Shown here: positions 1 through 9,024 of the stretch, piece after piece | How the letters are laid out: every line of letters begins with the position of its first letter | How positions within the stretch are numbered: the first letter of the stretch is position 1 | NCBI GenBank assembly: GCA_019695395.1 | Contig: JAIBAD010000013.1 | Location: 1-42,588, forward strand | From: Alphaproteobacteria bacterium | GTDB taxonomy: Bacteria > Pseudomonadota > Alphaproteobacteria > JAEUKQ01 > JAIBAD01 | Length of the DNA stretch: 42,588 nt | Direction of reading: 5' to 3' | Program-made: the position numbers and the translations under genes | Notes under the pieces: generated by a model | What the model saw: only the letters and a program-made list of their open reading frames with translations | The model's database searches: none | Told to the model about the DNA's origin: nothing

Positions 1-1
1 T

Positions 2-523
2 GAAGCGTACACATCTGGCGAAAAAGATTTTTCTGCTCTTATTAGTAAACTTAAAGAAGCTAAAATTGATGTTATTTATTTAGGTGGATATCATAATGAT
101 GCGGGCCTTATTGTACGTCAATCACGTGAACAAGGACTTCAAGCCAATTTAGTTGGGGGTGATGCCCTAAATTCTGGAGAATTTTGGACAATTAGCGGAC
201 CTGCTGGTGAAAATACACGTTTTAGTGATGCATCATCTGCTGTTAATCTCCCTGCAGCTAAAGAGGTTGTTGAAAAATTCCGTAGCCAACAATATGAACC
301 AGAAGGGTACACTTTATCAAGCTATGCCGCAGTTCAAGCATGGGCAGCGGCTGTTACAGCTCTTAATGATACAGATGACCATAAGGTTGCAGATTATTTT
401 CGTAGCCATTCAATTGAAACAGTTATGGGTAATCTTTCTTGGGATGAAAAAGGTGATATTAAAAACCCAAGTTATGCATGGTATATTTGGTCAAATGGTA
501 AATTTAGCCAAGAAACCAAATAA
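2..523 (+). CDS. Branched-chain amino-acid ABC transporter substrate-binding protein, C-terminal part (LivK-like)
   Basis: This is the last 173 codons of a gene that begins before the window. The reading frame from base 2 stays open to TAA at 521-523. It contains the segment DVIYLGGYHNDAGLIVRQ, then LVGGDALNSGEFW, then SYAAVQAWAAAV. These match the second lobe of periplasmic type I binding proteins of the LivJ/LivK family, which capture leucine, isoleucine, valine or related amino acids for an ABC importer. The closing NPSYAWYIWSNGKF strand is also typical. A strong terminator follows, so this is the end of its transcription unit. The exact ligand cannot be read from this part, and the signal peptide lies outside the window. 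The overlapping frame that opens at 207 is a shadow. Confidence 0.88.
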   Translation, partial: EAYTSGEKDFSALISKLKEAKIDVIYLGGYHNDAGLIVRQSREQGLQANLVGGDALNSGEFWTISGPAGENTRFSDASSAVNLPAAKEVVEKFRSQQYEPEGYTLSSYAAVQAWAAAVTALNDTDDHKVADYFRSHSIETVMGNLSWDEKGDIKNPSYAWYIWSNGKFSQETK

Positions 524-545
524 CATTACGTAATATATTTTTTTG

Positions 546-584
546 CAAAGGCCGCTTTTTCAAAAAGTGGCCTTTGTAATTTTT
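546..584 (+). terminator. Rho-independent terminator after the LivK-like gene
   Basis: The arms CAAAGGCCGCTTTTT (546-560) and AAAAAGTGGCCTTTG (562-576) pair over almost their whole length with one G-U wobble. A T-rich run follows (577-584 and beyond). It lies 23 bases after the stop codon, so it should end transcription of the transporter gene and isolate rpiB downstream. Confidence 0.85.
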
Positions 585-673
585 ACTTTTTATCCGTAAA
601 AAACTTTGCAATCTTTGATGAAGATTGGTAGATTATTCTTATTCTATAACATTAGGATCCTTTGAGGATAAAA

Positions 674-1132
674 ATGAATAATAAAAATAATTATTTTATT
701 ATCCTGGGTTCAGATCATGCTGGCTATGATTTAAAGGAAATATTAAAATCTTATTTAATAAGCATGAATTATGAAGTTCAAGATATAGGTGTTCATAATA
801 AAGATTCGGTAGATTATCCTGATATTGCTGAATCTGTTGTACAATTAATTAATCATAATCCTAAAAATTTAGGGATTTTAATTTGTGGTAGTGGGATAGG
901 TATGTCTATTGCAGCTAATCGTCATAATTTTATAAGAGCAGCACTTTGTTTTGATCCTTTGTCTGCACAATTATCTAAATTCCATAATAATGCTAATGTT
1001 TTATGTTTAGGCTCAAGAATAATAGGTGAAAGTTTAGCTAAAGCTTGTGTTGACTCGTTCTTAAATACAGAATTTGAAGGGGGAGATAGACATATAAGAC
1101 GTCTTAAAAAATTAGAAAAGCATAATAATTAA
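674..1132 (+). CDS. rpiB: Ribose-5-phosphate isomerase B
   Basis: RpiB interconverts ribose 5-phosphate and ribulose 5-phosphate in the cytosolic pentose phosphate pathway. The 152-residue protein has the family opening IILGSDHAGYDLK (residues 9-21) and the catalytic loop ICGSGIGMSIAANR, with the active-site cysteine at 71. NVLCLGSRIIG follows near the C-terminus. The length is normal for RpiB/LacAB. I chose ATG 674 over an in-frame TTG at 662 because GAGG at 664-667 is spaced correctly for it. The gene starts a series of + strand biosynthetic genes, with glyA 54 bases downstream. The placement rpiB-glyA-nrdR-ribD is common in alphaproteobacteria. Ribulose 5-phosphate is also the substrate of the RibB reaction encoded further down the cluster. 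Confidence 0.95.
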   Translation: MNNKNNYFIILGSDHAGYDLKEILKSYLISMNYEVQDIGVHNKDSVDYPDIAESVVQLINHNPKNLGILICGSGIGMSIAANRHNFIRAALCFDPLSAQLSKFHNNANVLCLGSRIIGESLAKACVDSFLNTEFEGGDRHIRRLKKLEKHNN

Positions 1133-1186
1133 GATAAAATTATATTTAATGAAGAAATATTGATATTTGATATAGGACAAATAATA

Positions 1187-2482
1187 GTGAATTTTTCAAC
1201 ACCTCCTTATAAAACAATTTTTAATACACCATTAGAAAAATGTGATCCTGAGATTGATCAAGCTATCAAGAAAGAGCTTGATAGACAGCAAAACCAATTG
1301 GAATTAATTGCGTCAGAAAATATTGTATCTTTGGCCGTTTTAGAAGCCCAAGGTTCTGTGTTAACCAATAAATATGCAGAAGGCTATATTGGTAAACGCT
1401 ATTATGGGGGATGTGAATTTATTGATCAGGTAGAAATGTTGGCTATTGAAAGAGCAAAAAAAATATTTAATTGTTCTTTTGCTAATGTCCAACCCCATTC
1501 TGGAGCACAAGCTAACCAGACAGTTATGCTTGCTTTACTACAACCAGGAGATTGCATTATGGGAATGGCTTTATCTGCTGGTGGACATTTAACCCATGGG
1601 GCGGCACCAAATTTATCTGGAAAATGGTTCAAAGCTATTTCATATGGTGTGACGCAGCAAGACAACATAATTGATTATGAAGAAATTGAAAAACTTGCAA
1701 TGGAATATAAACCCAAATTAATTATTGCAGGTGGGTCTGCTTATCCTAGAATTATTGATTTTAAACGTTTTAAAGATATTGCTCATAAAGTAGGTGCATA
1801 TTTAATGGTGGATATGGCCCATTTTGCTGGATTGGTAGCTGGTGGTGTCTACCCTAATCCATTACCCTATGCTGATATCGTGACAACAACGACCCATAAA
1901 ACACTACGTGGTCCACGAGGTGGCATGGTTTTAACAAATAACGAAGAACTGGCAAAAAAAATTAATTCTGCCCTTTTTCCTGGATTACAAGGTGGTCCGC
2001 TTATGCATGTTATTGCAGCAAAAGCGGTTGCTTTTTATGAAGTTTTACAGCCTTCTTTTAAAGAATATGCAAAATCTGTGGTTAATAATGCGCAAATTTT
2101 AGCTAGTAATCTTAAGAAAAATGGTTTTGATATGGTTTCTGGGGGTACAGATAGTCATTTGATTTTGGTTGATTTAAGATCAAAAAAAATTACCGGCAAA
2201 CAAGCGGAACATGCTTTAGAGCAAGCAAATATAACGTGTAATAAAAATGCTATTCCATTTGATCCTGAAAAACCAACAATTATATCTGGTATTAGATTAG
2301 GTACACCAGTTTTAACAACTAGGGGTTTTGGTCCAGAAGAATTTAAAATAACAGCTGATTTTATATCAGAAATAGTAGATAGTTTAAATGAGAGTAGTGA
2401 AATACAAATGGAAAAAAGAAAACAAATTAGATTACATGTTCAAGATTTATGTAAAAAATTTCCTATCTATCAAACTATTTAA
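1187..2482 (+). CDS. glyA: Serine hydroxymethyltransferase
   Basis: GlyA converts serine and tetrahydrofolate to glycine and 5,10-methylene-tetrahydrofolate, using pyridoxal phosphate. The protein carries the N-terminal [10 protein letters not shown] motif, [19 protein letters not shown], the [12 protein letters not shown] segment and the PLP-lysine motif [14 protein letters not shown] (lysine about residue 238). With GTG 1187 as start it has 431 residues, close to the usual 417-435. AGGA at 1174-1177 lies nine bases before this GTG. An in-frame TTG at 1160 would add nine residues and cannot be excluded. Nothing in the catalytic regions looks degenerate. The role in one-carbon supply fits its place among cofactor and nucleotide genes. 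Confidence 0.95.
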   Translation: MNFSTPPYKTIFNTPLEKCDPEIDQAIKKELDRQQNQLELIASENIVSLAVLEAQGSVLTNKYAEGYIGKRYYGGCEFIDQVEMLAIERAKKIFNCSFANVQPHSGAQANQTVMLALLQPGDCIMGMALSAGGHLTHGAAPNLSGKWFKAISYGVTQQDNIIDYEEIEKLAMEYKPKLIIAGGSAYPRIIDFKRFKDIAHKVGAYLMVDMAHFAGLVAGGVYPNPLPYADIVTTTTHKTLRGPRGGMVLTNNEELAKKINSALFPGLQGGPLMHVIAAKAVAFYEVLQPSFKEYAKSVVNNAQILASNLKKNGFDMVSGGTDSHLILVDLRSKKITGKQAEHALEQANITCNKNAIPFDPEKPTIISGIRLGTPVLTTRGFGPEEFKITADFISEIVDSLNESSEIQMEKRKQIRLHVQDLCKKFPIYQTI

Positions 2483-2549
2483 CTGTAAATTAATGTTATT
2501 TTTTCATAAAATCATAGAATCATAAGCTAATAAAACACGTGGGGGAAAA

Positions 2550-3008
2550 GTGCGCTGTCCATTTTGCGGTAATGACGATACACAAGTAAAAGATTCTCGT
2601 CCAACTGATGATAATGTGGCGATTAGACGTCGTCGTCAGTGTCCAGGTTGTGGGGCGCGTTTCACAACATTTGAAAGAGTACAACTTCGTGAATTGACGG
2701 TTGTAAAGGGGAATGGAGATAGAGAAAATTTTGACAGAGACAAAATATTACGTTCTATGCAAATAGCTTTGCGTAAAAGACCAATTGATGCAGACCGTCT
2801 AGAGCGTGTTGTCAGTAGTATTGTAAGAAGATTGGAAAGCGCTGGTGAACCCGAAGTACCAAGTAAATCTATTGGAAGTTTAGTAATGGATGCCTTATAT
2901 AATTTGGATCAAGTAGCTTATGTTCGTTTTGCTTCTGTGTACAGAAATTTTAGAGAAACGAAAGATTTTGAAGATTTTATTGGCAAGTTAGTTGTAGACC
3001 AAGAGTAA
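2550..3008 (+). CDS. nrdR: Transcriptional repressor NrdR
   Basis: NrdR is a zinc-ribbon/ATP-cone regulator that represses ribonucleotide reductase genes according to ATP/dATP status. The 152-residue protein has the zinc ribbon at its N-terminus (cysteines 3, 6, 31 and 34, in CPFC and CPGC) followed by RFTTFER. The ATP-cone domain begins at about residue 49 with [17 protein letters not shown]. The start is GTG 2550, preceded by GGGGG at 2541-2545. Its position between glyA and ribD is the standard alphaproteobacterial arrangement. I did not find a convincing pair of NrdR boxes in this window, and the nrd genes it would control are not present here. Confidence 0.96.
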   Translation: MRCPFCGNDDTQVKDSRPTDDNVAIRRRRQCPGCGARFTTFERVQLRELTVVKGNGDRENFDRDKILRSMQIALRKRPIDADRLERVVSSIVRRLESAGEPEVPSKSIGSLVMDALYNLDQVAYVRFASVYRNFRETKDFEDFIGKLVVDQE

Positions 3009-3043
3009 TTGGTTTTATATATTTTTATCGTTGGTTTAAATTT

Positions 3044-4168
3044 TTGATACAAACCTTTTTAGATAATTCATATATGAATATGGCTTTGTCCCTAGCTGAA
3101 CGAAGGTTAGGAAGGACATGGCCCAATCCATCTGTTGCTTGTGTTTTAATTAAAAAAAATATTAAAAATAATTATTATGTTATAGGCCGGGGATGGACAC
3201 AATTAGGTGGCAGACCACATGCAGAAATTGAAGCATTAAAAAATGCTCATACTTCAGTTAAAAATGCTACAGCCTATGTTACACTTGAGCCTTGTGCCCA
3301 TGTTGGTGAAACCCCTTCTTGTGCAGATGCATTAATTGACGCAGGGATTCGTCGTGTTGTTATTGCCATGTCTGATCCTGATCCACGTACAAACGGCCAA
3401 GGTATCCATAAACTAAAAGCAGCTGGTTTGGAAGTTGTTGAAAATATAGGTTATGAAAAAGCTTTAGAAATTAATGCAGGTTTTGTTAATAGATTTTTAT
3501 ATCATCGTCCTTTGGTAACGCTAAAAATTGCGTCTACTCTTGATGCAAAAATAGCAAATCAAGATGGGCAAAGCCAATGGATTACAAATGAAAAAGCACG
3601 TCATTATGGTCATCTTTTACGTTCCCAAAATGATGGAATTTTAATAGGTGCTAAAACAGTACTGCGTGATAATCCATATTTGACTTGCAGATTACCAGGT
3701 CTTTTGAAATTTTCACCAGTACGATTTGTTCTTGATCCAAAGCTTAATATTTCTTTAGAATCTCATATTGTTCAAGAGGCACAGAAATATCCAACCTATT
3801 TTTTTACTTTACCAAATGTTGATGAAAAGAAAAAACAAGATTTAATTTTACTAGGGGTAAAAATTATTGAAGGTATAGAAGAATCTGCCACTCAGAATTT
3901 ATGTCTTAAAGACGTATTAGAAAAAATTATGAAAATAGGTATTACAAGAATTTTAGTGGAAGGTGGTAATAAATTAAATACTAATTTAGTTAAGCAAAAT
4001 TTGGTTGATAGAATTGTTTGGTTTCGGGCGCATTCTATTATGGGATCTGATGGATTATCTGCACTTGGATCTTTACCAAATGTGAAGCTTGATCAATTAC
4101 CAAAATTGGTATTTCAATCAAAACTATTGATTGAAGATTGTAGTATTGAATTTTATAAAAGTAATTAA
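3044..4168 (+). CDS. ribD: Bifunctional diaminohydroxyphosphoribosylaminopyrimidine deaminase / 5-amino-6-(5-phosphoribosylamino)uracil reductase
   Basis: RibD catalyses the second and third steps of riboflavin synthesis. The N-terminal deaminase domain has the zinc and proton-shuttle motif PHAE (His59, Glu61) and the cysteines of LEPCAHVGETPSC (84 and 93). The C-terminal reductase domain, from about residue 155, shows LKIASTLDAKIA, ILIGAKTVLRDNP and ILVEGGNKLN. At 374 residues it is of normal length. The start is probably TTG 3044: it gives the usual short lead before the YMNMALSLA helix, whereas ATG 3074 would remove residues that are conserved. No good Shine-Dalgarno sequence is visible, so the start is less certain than the product. 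Confidence 0.95.
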   Translation: MIQTFLDNSYMNMALSLAERRLGRTWPNPSVACVLIKKNIKNNYYVIGRGWTQLGGRPHAEIEALKNAHTSVKNATAYVTLEPCAHVGETPSCADALIDAGIRRVVIAMSDPDPRTNGQGIHKLKAAGLEVVENIGYEKALEINAGFVNRFLYHRPLVTLKIASTLDAKIANQDGQSQWITNEKARHYGHLLRSQNDGILIGAKTVLRDNPYLTCRLPGLLKFSPVRFVLDPKLNISLESHIVQEAQKYPTYFFTLPNVDEKKKQDLILLGVKIIEGIEESATQNLCLKDVLEKIMKIGITRILVEGGNKLNTNLVKQNLVDRIVWFRAHSIMGSDGLSALGSLPNVKLDQLPKLVFQSKLLIEDCSIEFYKSN

Positions 4169-4188
4169 ATATAATAAAGGAATAATAT

Positions 4189-4779
4189 TTGTTTACTGGT
4201 ATAATAACAGATCTAGGACATATTCAGTCTATACAAAGACGAGATATTATGTATTTAGAGATTAGAACAAATTATGATATAAAAACTATAGCTATGGGTG
4301 CTTCGATAGCGTGTCATGGTGTTTGTCTTACTGTTATTAAAAAAGACCATAATTGGTTTGCAGTTGAAGCTTCAAATGAAACCCAATCTTGTACGACCGT
4401 AGGGGATTGGTATATAAATATGCCTGTTAATTTAGAACGACCACTTAAACTTGGGGATGAATTAGGTGGTCATTTAGTTTTAGGGCATGTAGATGGTATA
4501 GGTGTTGTCCAAGATATAAAAGAAGATGGTGGTAATATAAGACTTGCAATTAATATATTAAAAGATGGCTTATTAAAATTTATTGCGCCAAAAGGTTCGA
4601 TTGTTGTTGATGGAATTTCTCTTACAATTAATCAAGTAAAAAATAATATTTTTGACGTCAACATAATTCCTGCAACACAAAAGGCAACAAATCTACAATT
4701 TATAAAAGTTGGGCAAAAAGTAAATTTAGAGATAGATTTAATAGCAAGATATCTTGCAAATCTTATTAAAAAGGAATGA
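4189..4779 (+). CDS. ribE: Riboflavin synthase, alpha subunit
   Basis: This enzyme dismutates two molecules of 6,7-dimethyl-8-ribityllumazine to riboflavin and the pyrimidine intermediate. It begins MFTGIITDLG, the hallmark N-terminus of the family, from a TTG codon with AAAGGAA upstream at 4176-4182. The two internally repeated lumazine-binding barrels are visible as GASIACHGVCLT (37-48) and GSIVVDGISLTIN (136-148), with GGHLVLGHVDG between them. The length of 196 residues is typical. The stop codon is only two bases before the ATG of ribB at 4782, and the ribB ribosome-binding site lies inside this gene, which suggests coupled translation. Confidence 0.95.
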   Translation: MFTGIITDLGHIQSIQRRDIMYLEIRTNYDIKTIAMGASIACHGVCLTVIKKDHNWFAVEASNETQSCTTVGDWYINMPVNLERPLKLGDELGGHLVLGHVDGIGVVQDIKEDGGNIRLAINILKDGLLKFIAPKGSIVVDGISLTINQVKNNIFDVNIIPATQKATNLQFIKVGQKVNLEIDLIARYLANLIKKE

Positions 4780-4781
4780 TT

Positions 4782-5891
4782 ATGACTTTTAGTGAGATAA
4801 TTTCTGAAACAGAAGAAATTATTAATGAAGCCAAAAATGGTAAAATGTTTATTTTGGTGGATGATGAAGAACGCGAAAATGAAGGTGATTTGGTTCTTCC
4901 AGCTCAAATGGTAACACCACAAGCAATCAATTTTATGGCTAAGAATGGCCGTGGTTTAATATGTCTTGCTCTTACTAAAGAGCGGGTTGATTATTTAAAA
5001 ATTCCTTTAATGTCTACTCAAAATGGAACAAGACATCAAACAGCTTTTACCGTTTCCATTGAAGCAAGAGAAGGTGTAACTACGGGAATTTCAGCTGCAG
5101 ATCGCACACATACTATTCAAGTAGCTATTGATCCGATGAAAGGTGCCCATGATATAACAAGCCCGGGCCATATTTTTCCACTTGTTGCTCGTGAGGGAGG
5201 TGTATTAGTCAGAACAGGTCATACAGAAGCTGCTGTTGATATTGCAAGATTAGCTGGTCTTAATCCTTCAGGTGTAATTTGTGAAATTATGAATGATGAT
5301 GGAAGTATGGCGCGCCGTAATGACCTTATTCAATTTGCAGAGCTTCATGGATTAAAAATTGGTACAATTGCAGATTTAATTGCCTATAGAAGACGTTATG
5401 ATCGAATTATAGAACGATCGTTAGAAACAACAATTCATACGCGCTATGGTGATGAATTTAAGATGTTTGTTTATGTTAATCGTGTCGCTTATGCTGAACA
5501 TATTGCTTTGATTAAAGGGGATATTACAACATCCGATCCCGTTTTGGTTCGTATGCATGCTTTGAATATACTTGATGATGTGTTAGGAGATAAATTTAAT
5601 AATAAAGATCACGAATTACAGAATGCGATGCAATTGCTTGCCAAAGAAAAAAGGGGTGTTCTTGTTTTAATTAGGGAGCCATTACCAACAAGTTTAAGTG
5701 ATCATGTACGTTCGAGGATTGAAAAAAATACAAAATTGCCTAATGAATTAAGAGATTATGGAATAGGTGCCCAAATATTATTAGATTTGGGTATTAAAAA
5801 TATGATTTTATTATCAAATAATGATCGTACATTAATTGGATTAGAAGGGTATGGATTAAAAATTGTTGAACGTCGTGCAATAATTATTTAA
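4782..5891 (+). CDS. ribB: 3,4-dihydroxy-2-butanone-4-phosphate synthase fused to a degenerate GTP cyclohydrolase II domain (RibBX type)
   Basis: The N-terminal half (to about residue 205) makes the four-carbon riboflavin precursor from ribulose 5-phosphate. It keeps DDEERENEGDLV, GRGLICLAL, EGVTTGISAADR, SPGHIFPL and the GHTEAAVDIARLAG motif. The C-terminal half has the fold of GTP cyclohydrolase II but lacks its zinc cysteines. Where active RibA has an SEC...CDC pattern, this protein reads VRMHALNILDDVLGD (about 256-270) and has no cysteines there. Such inactive halves are known from alphaproteobacterial and other RibBX proteins, where the domain does not hydrolyse GTP. ATG 4782 is preferred over ATG 4776 because AAGGA (4771-4775) is six bases upstream of it. 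A true RibA must be encoded elsewhere if the riboflavin pathway is complete. Confidence 0.93.
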   Translation: MTFSEIISETEEIINEAKNGKMFILVDDEERENEGDLVLPAQMVTPQAINFMAKNGRGLICLALTKERVDYLKIPLMSTQNGTRHQTAFTVSIEAREGVTTGISAADRTHTIQVAIDPMKGAHDITSPGHIFPLVAREGGVLVRTGHTEAAVDIARLAGLNPSGVICEIMNDDGSMARRNDLIQFAELHGLKIGTIADLIAYRRRYDRIIERSLETTIHTRYGDEFKMFVYVNRVAYAEHIALIKGDITTSDPVLVRMHALNILDDVLGDKFNNKDHELQNAMQLLAKEKRGVLVLIREPLPTSLSDHVRSRIEKNTKLPNELRDYGIGAQILLDLGIKNMILLSNNDRTLIGLEGYGLKIVERRAIII

Positions 5892-5929
5892 CGAATTACC
5901 TATATTATAGTTATATTAGGAGGAATTTA

Positions 5930-6382
5930 ATGGTTAATTTAAATGACGTTAAACCGCATATTATGATTGTACAGGCAAAATTTTATCCTGATATTGCTGA
6001 TGAATTATTGTTGGGTGCGACAACTTTTTTAACACAAACTAAATCAACTTGGAAAATTTATGATGTGCCGGGTGTTTTTGAAATAGCAGCAGCTATGAGT
6101 ATGGCCATTAAAAGTAATCGACGTTTTGATGGTTTTTTAGCATTAGGTTGTGTTATAAGGGGGGAGACTACCCATTATGATCAAATTGTGACAGAAAGTG
6201 CTCGTGCCTTACAAAATCTTGCTGTACAACATGGAATTGCTTTGGGATATGGAATTCTTACCGTGGAAAATTCTGAGCAAGCATGGGCAAGGGCAAAAAC
6301 TACAGAAAAAAACAAAGGACGTGAAGCAGCCCAAGCTTGTGTTATGATGGCGGGACTTAGAAAAAAATTAGGGTTTTTATAA
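5930..6382 (+). CDS. ribH: 6,7-dimethyl-8-ribityllumazine synthase
   Basis: RibH condenses the ribityl pyrimidine with the four-carbon unit from RibB, forming the last intermediate before riboflavin. The 150-residue protein shows the substrate loop AKFYPDIADELLLGA (16-30), the VPGVFEIAAA segment and the catalytic histidine in GETTHYD (His82). The conserved NKGREAAQACVMM helix is near the end. The gene has one of the strongest ribosome-binding sites in the cluster (AGGAGG, eight or so bases before ATG 5930). It is followed after 13 bases by nusB, the usual alphaproteobacterial ribH-nusB pairing. Confidence 0.96.
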   Translation: MVNLNDVKPHIMIVQAKFYPDIADELLLGATTFLTQTKSTWKIYDVPGVFEIAAAMSMAIKSNRRFDGFLALGCVIRGETTHYDQIVTESARALQNLAVQHGIALGYGILTVENSEQAWARAKTTEKNKGREAAQACVMMAGLRKKLGFL

Positions 6383-6395
6383 TAATATTAATTTG

Positions 6396-6890
6396 ATGAT
6401 TGAAAAAATAGATTTTGACAAAAAAAAAATTATAGGCCGACGGAGCGCACGTTTGGCCATAGTACAAGCTTTATATCAAATGAACTTTACAGGTAAAAAT
6501 GCTGCTTATGTTATTAATGAATTTAAAAACTACCGTTTTGTTAAATCTGATCAAGAAGATTTTTATAGCCAAATAGATTTTGATTTTTTTTCTTTTATTT
6601 TAAAGGGTAATGAAATATCAAAAAAAGAAATAGATAGCCATATCGCAAATATTTTGGATAAAGATTGGAATTTAAAGAGAATTAATCAAATATCTTATGC
6701 AATTTTGCGGGCAGGGGCGTTTGAATTTTTGGAATGCCCCGATATTCCTACTAAGGTTATTATTTCAGAATATGTAGATATAGCTCATGATTTTTTTGAT
6801 GATAAAGAAATAGGATTTGTAAATGGTGTTTTAGATAATCTAGCACAGATGCTTCGATCCAAGGATACGTCAAAAAAGAAAATTCATTGA
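6396..6890 (+). CDS. nusB: Transcription antitermination protein NusB
   Basis: NusB binds boxA RNA together with ribosomal protein S10 and helps antitermination of rRNA operons. The 164-residue product has the N-terminal helix RRSARLAIVQALYQMNF and the C-terminal block ISYAILRAGAFEFL...PTKVIISEYVDIAHDF, followed by GFVNGVLDNLA. These are the defining NusB segments. ATG 6396 is taken as start; a TTG one codon earlier (6393) is possible and no strong ribosome-binding site separates them. The middle of the protein is lysine- and phenylalanine-rich, as expected from the AT-rich composition. Its partner S10 (rpsJ) is encoded in the same window. Confidence 0.93.
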   Translation: MIEKIDFDKKKIIGRRSARLAIVQALYQMNFTGKNAAYVINEFKNYRFVKSDQEDFYSQIDFDFFSFILKGNEISKKEIDSHIANILDKDWNLKRINQISYAILRAGAFEFLECPDIPTKVIISEYVDIAHDFFDDKEIGFVNGVLDNLAQMLRSKDTSKKKIH

Positions 6891-6893
6891 TTT

Positions 6894-7883
6894 ATGAAAA
6901 AGCTTAATGAATTTGAAATAATAAATAAATATTTTGCACCGCTTACTTATAAAGAACAGGGTGCTTATAATTTGAAAGACGATGTTGCTGTTTTACCTAT
7001 TTTTGAAAAAGGTAACTGGGTTATTACAACCGATTCTCTGGTAGCAGATGTTCATTTTTTTCAAAATGATCCAGCTGATTTAATTGCACGTAAAATGTTA
7101 AGGGTTAATCTTTCTGATTTAGCATCAAAAGGTGCACAGCCTTTATATTATTTAATGACATTAGCTTTACCTCATTCAATTCAAGAATCTTGGATAGCTG
7201 ATTTTGCGGAAGGGCTTGCCCAGGATCAAGAACAATATAATGTTTCTTTAATTGGGGGTGACACGGTAGCAACGCATGGTCCAATTACACTTTCTGTAAC
7301 AGCGTTGGGTTTGCACAATGGTTATATGATACCAAGAAGAGATAAGGCCAAAATTGATGATTTGATTGTGGTTTCAGGTACAGTTGGAGATTCAGCTTTA
7401 GGATTAATGATTTTGAAAAAGAAACTAATTTATTCGTTAGATAAACAAGATAAAGATTATTTAGTTAATAAATATAAATTACCGCAACCTCAGATTGAGC
7501 TAGGTTTAATAATGTCTGCCGATAATTTATGTTCATCTTGTTTAGATATTTCGGATGGTTTTATTGCTGATCTGAATCATTTATGTCAACAATCAAATGT
7601 TGGCGCTGTTATTTATGAAAAATTATTACCTGTAAGTCAGGCTGCACAGTTTGTCTTAAAGGAAAATCCATCCTTATTGATGACTATGTTAAGTGGTGGA
7701 GATGATTATGAGCTTTTATTTACAATTTCAAAAGAAAAATATGATTTATTTTTAAAACAAATAAAGAACAAAAATATATCTTTAACGATTGTAGGTAAGA
7801 TTACAAATGATAGAACTATTTCAATTATAGATCAAAATGGAAAAATGCTACCTTATCACAAAATGGGATATCAGCATTTCTAA
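6894..7883 (+). CDS. thiL: Thiamine-monophosphate kinase
   Basis: ThiL phosphorylates thiamine monophosphate to thiamine diphosphate, the active cofactor. The 329-residue protein has the metal-binding LKDDVAVLP (27-35), TTDSLVADVHFF, the ATP-site region RKMLRVNLSDLASKGAQP and GGDTVAT, and a later SGGDDYELLFTI motif. These features place it in the PurM/ThiL kinase superfamily, and specifically in ThiL. It starts three bases after the nusB stop, so the two are probably cotranscribed. It closes the biosynthetic cluster before the str-operon leader. A thiamine diphosphate-dependent enzyme is encoded at 35539-37209. Confidence 0.95.
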   Translation: MKKLNEFEIINKYFAPLTYKEQGAYNLKDDVAVLPIFEKGNWVITTDSLVADVHFFQNDPADLIARKMLRVNLSDLASKGAQPLYYLMTLALPHSIQESWIADFAEGLAQDQEQYNVSLIGGDTVATHGPITLSVTALGLHNGYMIPRRDKAKIDDLIVVSGTVGDSALGLMILKKKLIYSLDKQDKDYLVNKYKLPQPQIELGLIMSADNLCSSCLDISDGFIADLNHLCQQSNVGAVIYEKLLPVSQAAQFVLKENPSLLMTMLSGGDDYELLFTISKEKYDLFLKQIKNKNISLTIVGKITNDRTISIIDQNGKMLPYHKMGYQHF

Positions 7884-7935
7884 AAATTTAAAATCTGAAT
7901 AAAACAAAAAAATATCATTTTTCTATTACGAACAC

Positions 7936-7964
7936 TTGACGAAACCATCTAAGGCTTTTATTAT
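7936..7964 (+). promoter_or_regulatory. Main promoter of the str/S10 ribosomal superoperon
   Basis: TTGACG (7936-7941) and TATTAT (7959-7964) are separated by 17 bases, a near-consensus sigma70 pair. It lies in the 261-base gap between thiL and rpsL and predicts a leader of about 170 bases. Confidence 0.75.
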
Positions 7965-7990
7965 CCCCAGAACTTGGAGAGAGTCGGCTG

Positions 7991-8005
7991 TAGATTTGAA
8001 ATCTA
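7991..8005 (+). promoter_or_regulatory. Palindrome TAGATTTGAAATCTA in the str leader
   Basis: This is a perfect inverted repeat with 7-base arms around a central G, about 20 bases after the expected transcription start. It could be a protein-binding operator or simply a small RNA stem. No known regulator site is recognised, so the role is inference. Confidence 0.35.
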
Positions 8006-8082
8006 AACGCGGTTCTTATAATGATGCATGATAATATAATTTAGCGTCTATTGCTGTTTCTATGTTATGATGTTTTAGTAAG

Positions 8083-8109
8083 ACCGCTCGAAGGATACTT
8101 CGTAGCGGT
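8083..8109 (+). promoter_or_regulatory. Leader hairpin upstream of rpsL
   Basis: ACCGCT-CGAAG (8083-8093) pairs with CTTCG-T-AGCGGT (8098-8109), leaving a GATA tetraloop and one bulged T. It sits in the mRNA leader, 36 bases before the rpsL ATG. It is followed by TATTTAATATT, which is too weak a T-run for a sure terminator. It may be an attenuator, a ribosomal-protein binding site for autoregulation, or an RNA-stability stem. Confidence 0.55.
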
Positions 8110-8144
8110 TATTTAATATTAGAATAAGGAAATAAAGTTTAAGA

Positions 8145-9001
<857 letters not shown>

Positions 9002-9024
9002 TTTTTTAAAGAGTTAATAATATT

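Noticed and set aside
207-533. A 108-codon + strand frame over the LivK-like gene
   Set aside because: The other frame gives a clean periplasmic binding protein sequence; this one is its shadow, with odd composition.
615-650. Promoter-like elements before rpiB (TTGGTA, TATAAC)
   Set aside because: The spacer is only 14 bases and no alternative pair has good spacing, so I do not list a promoter.
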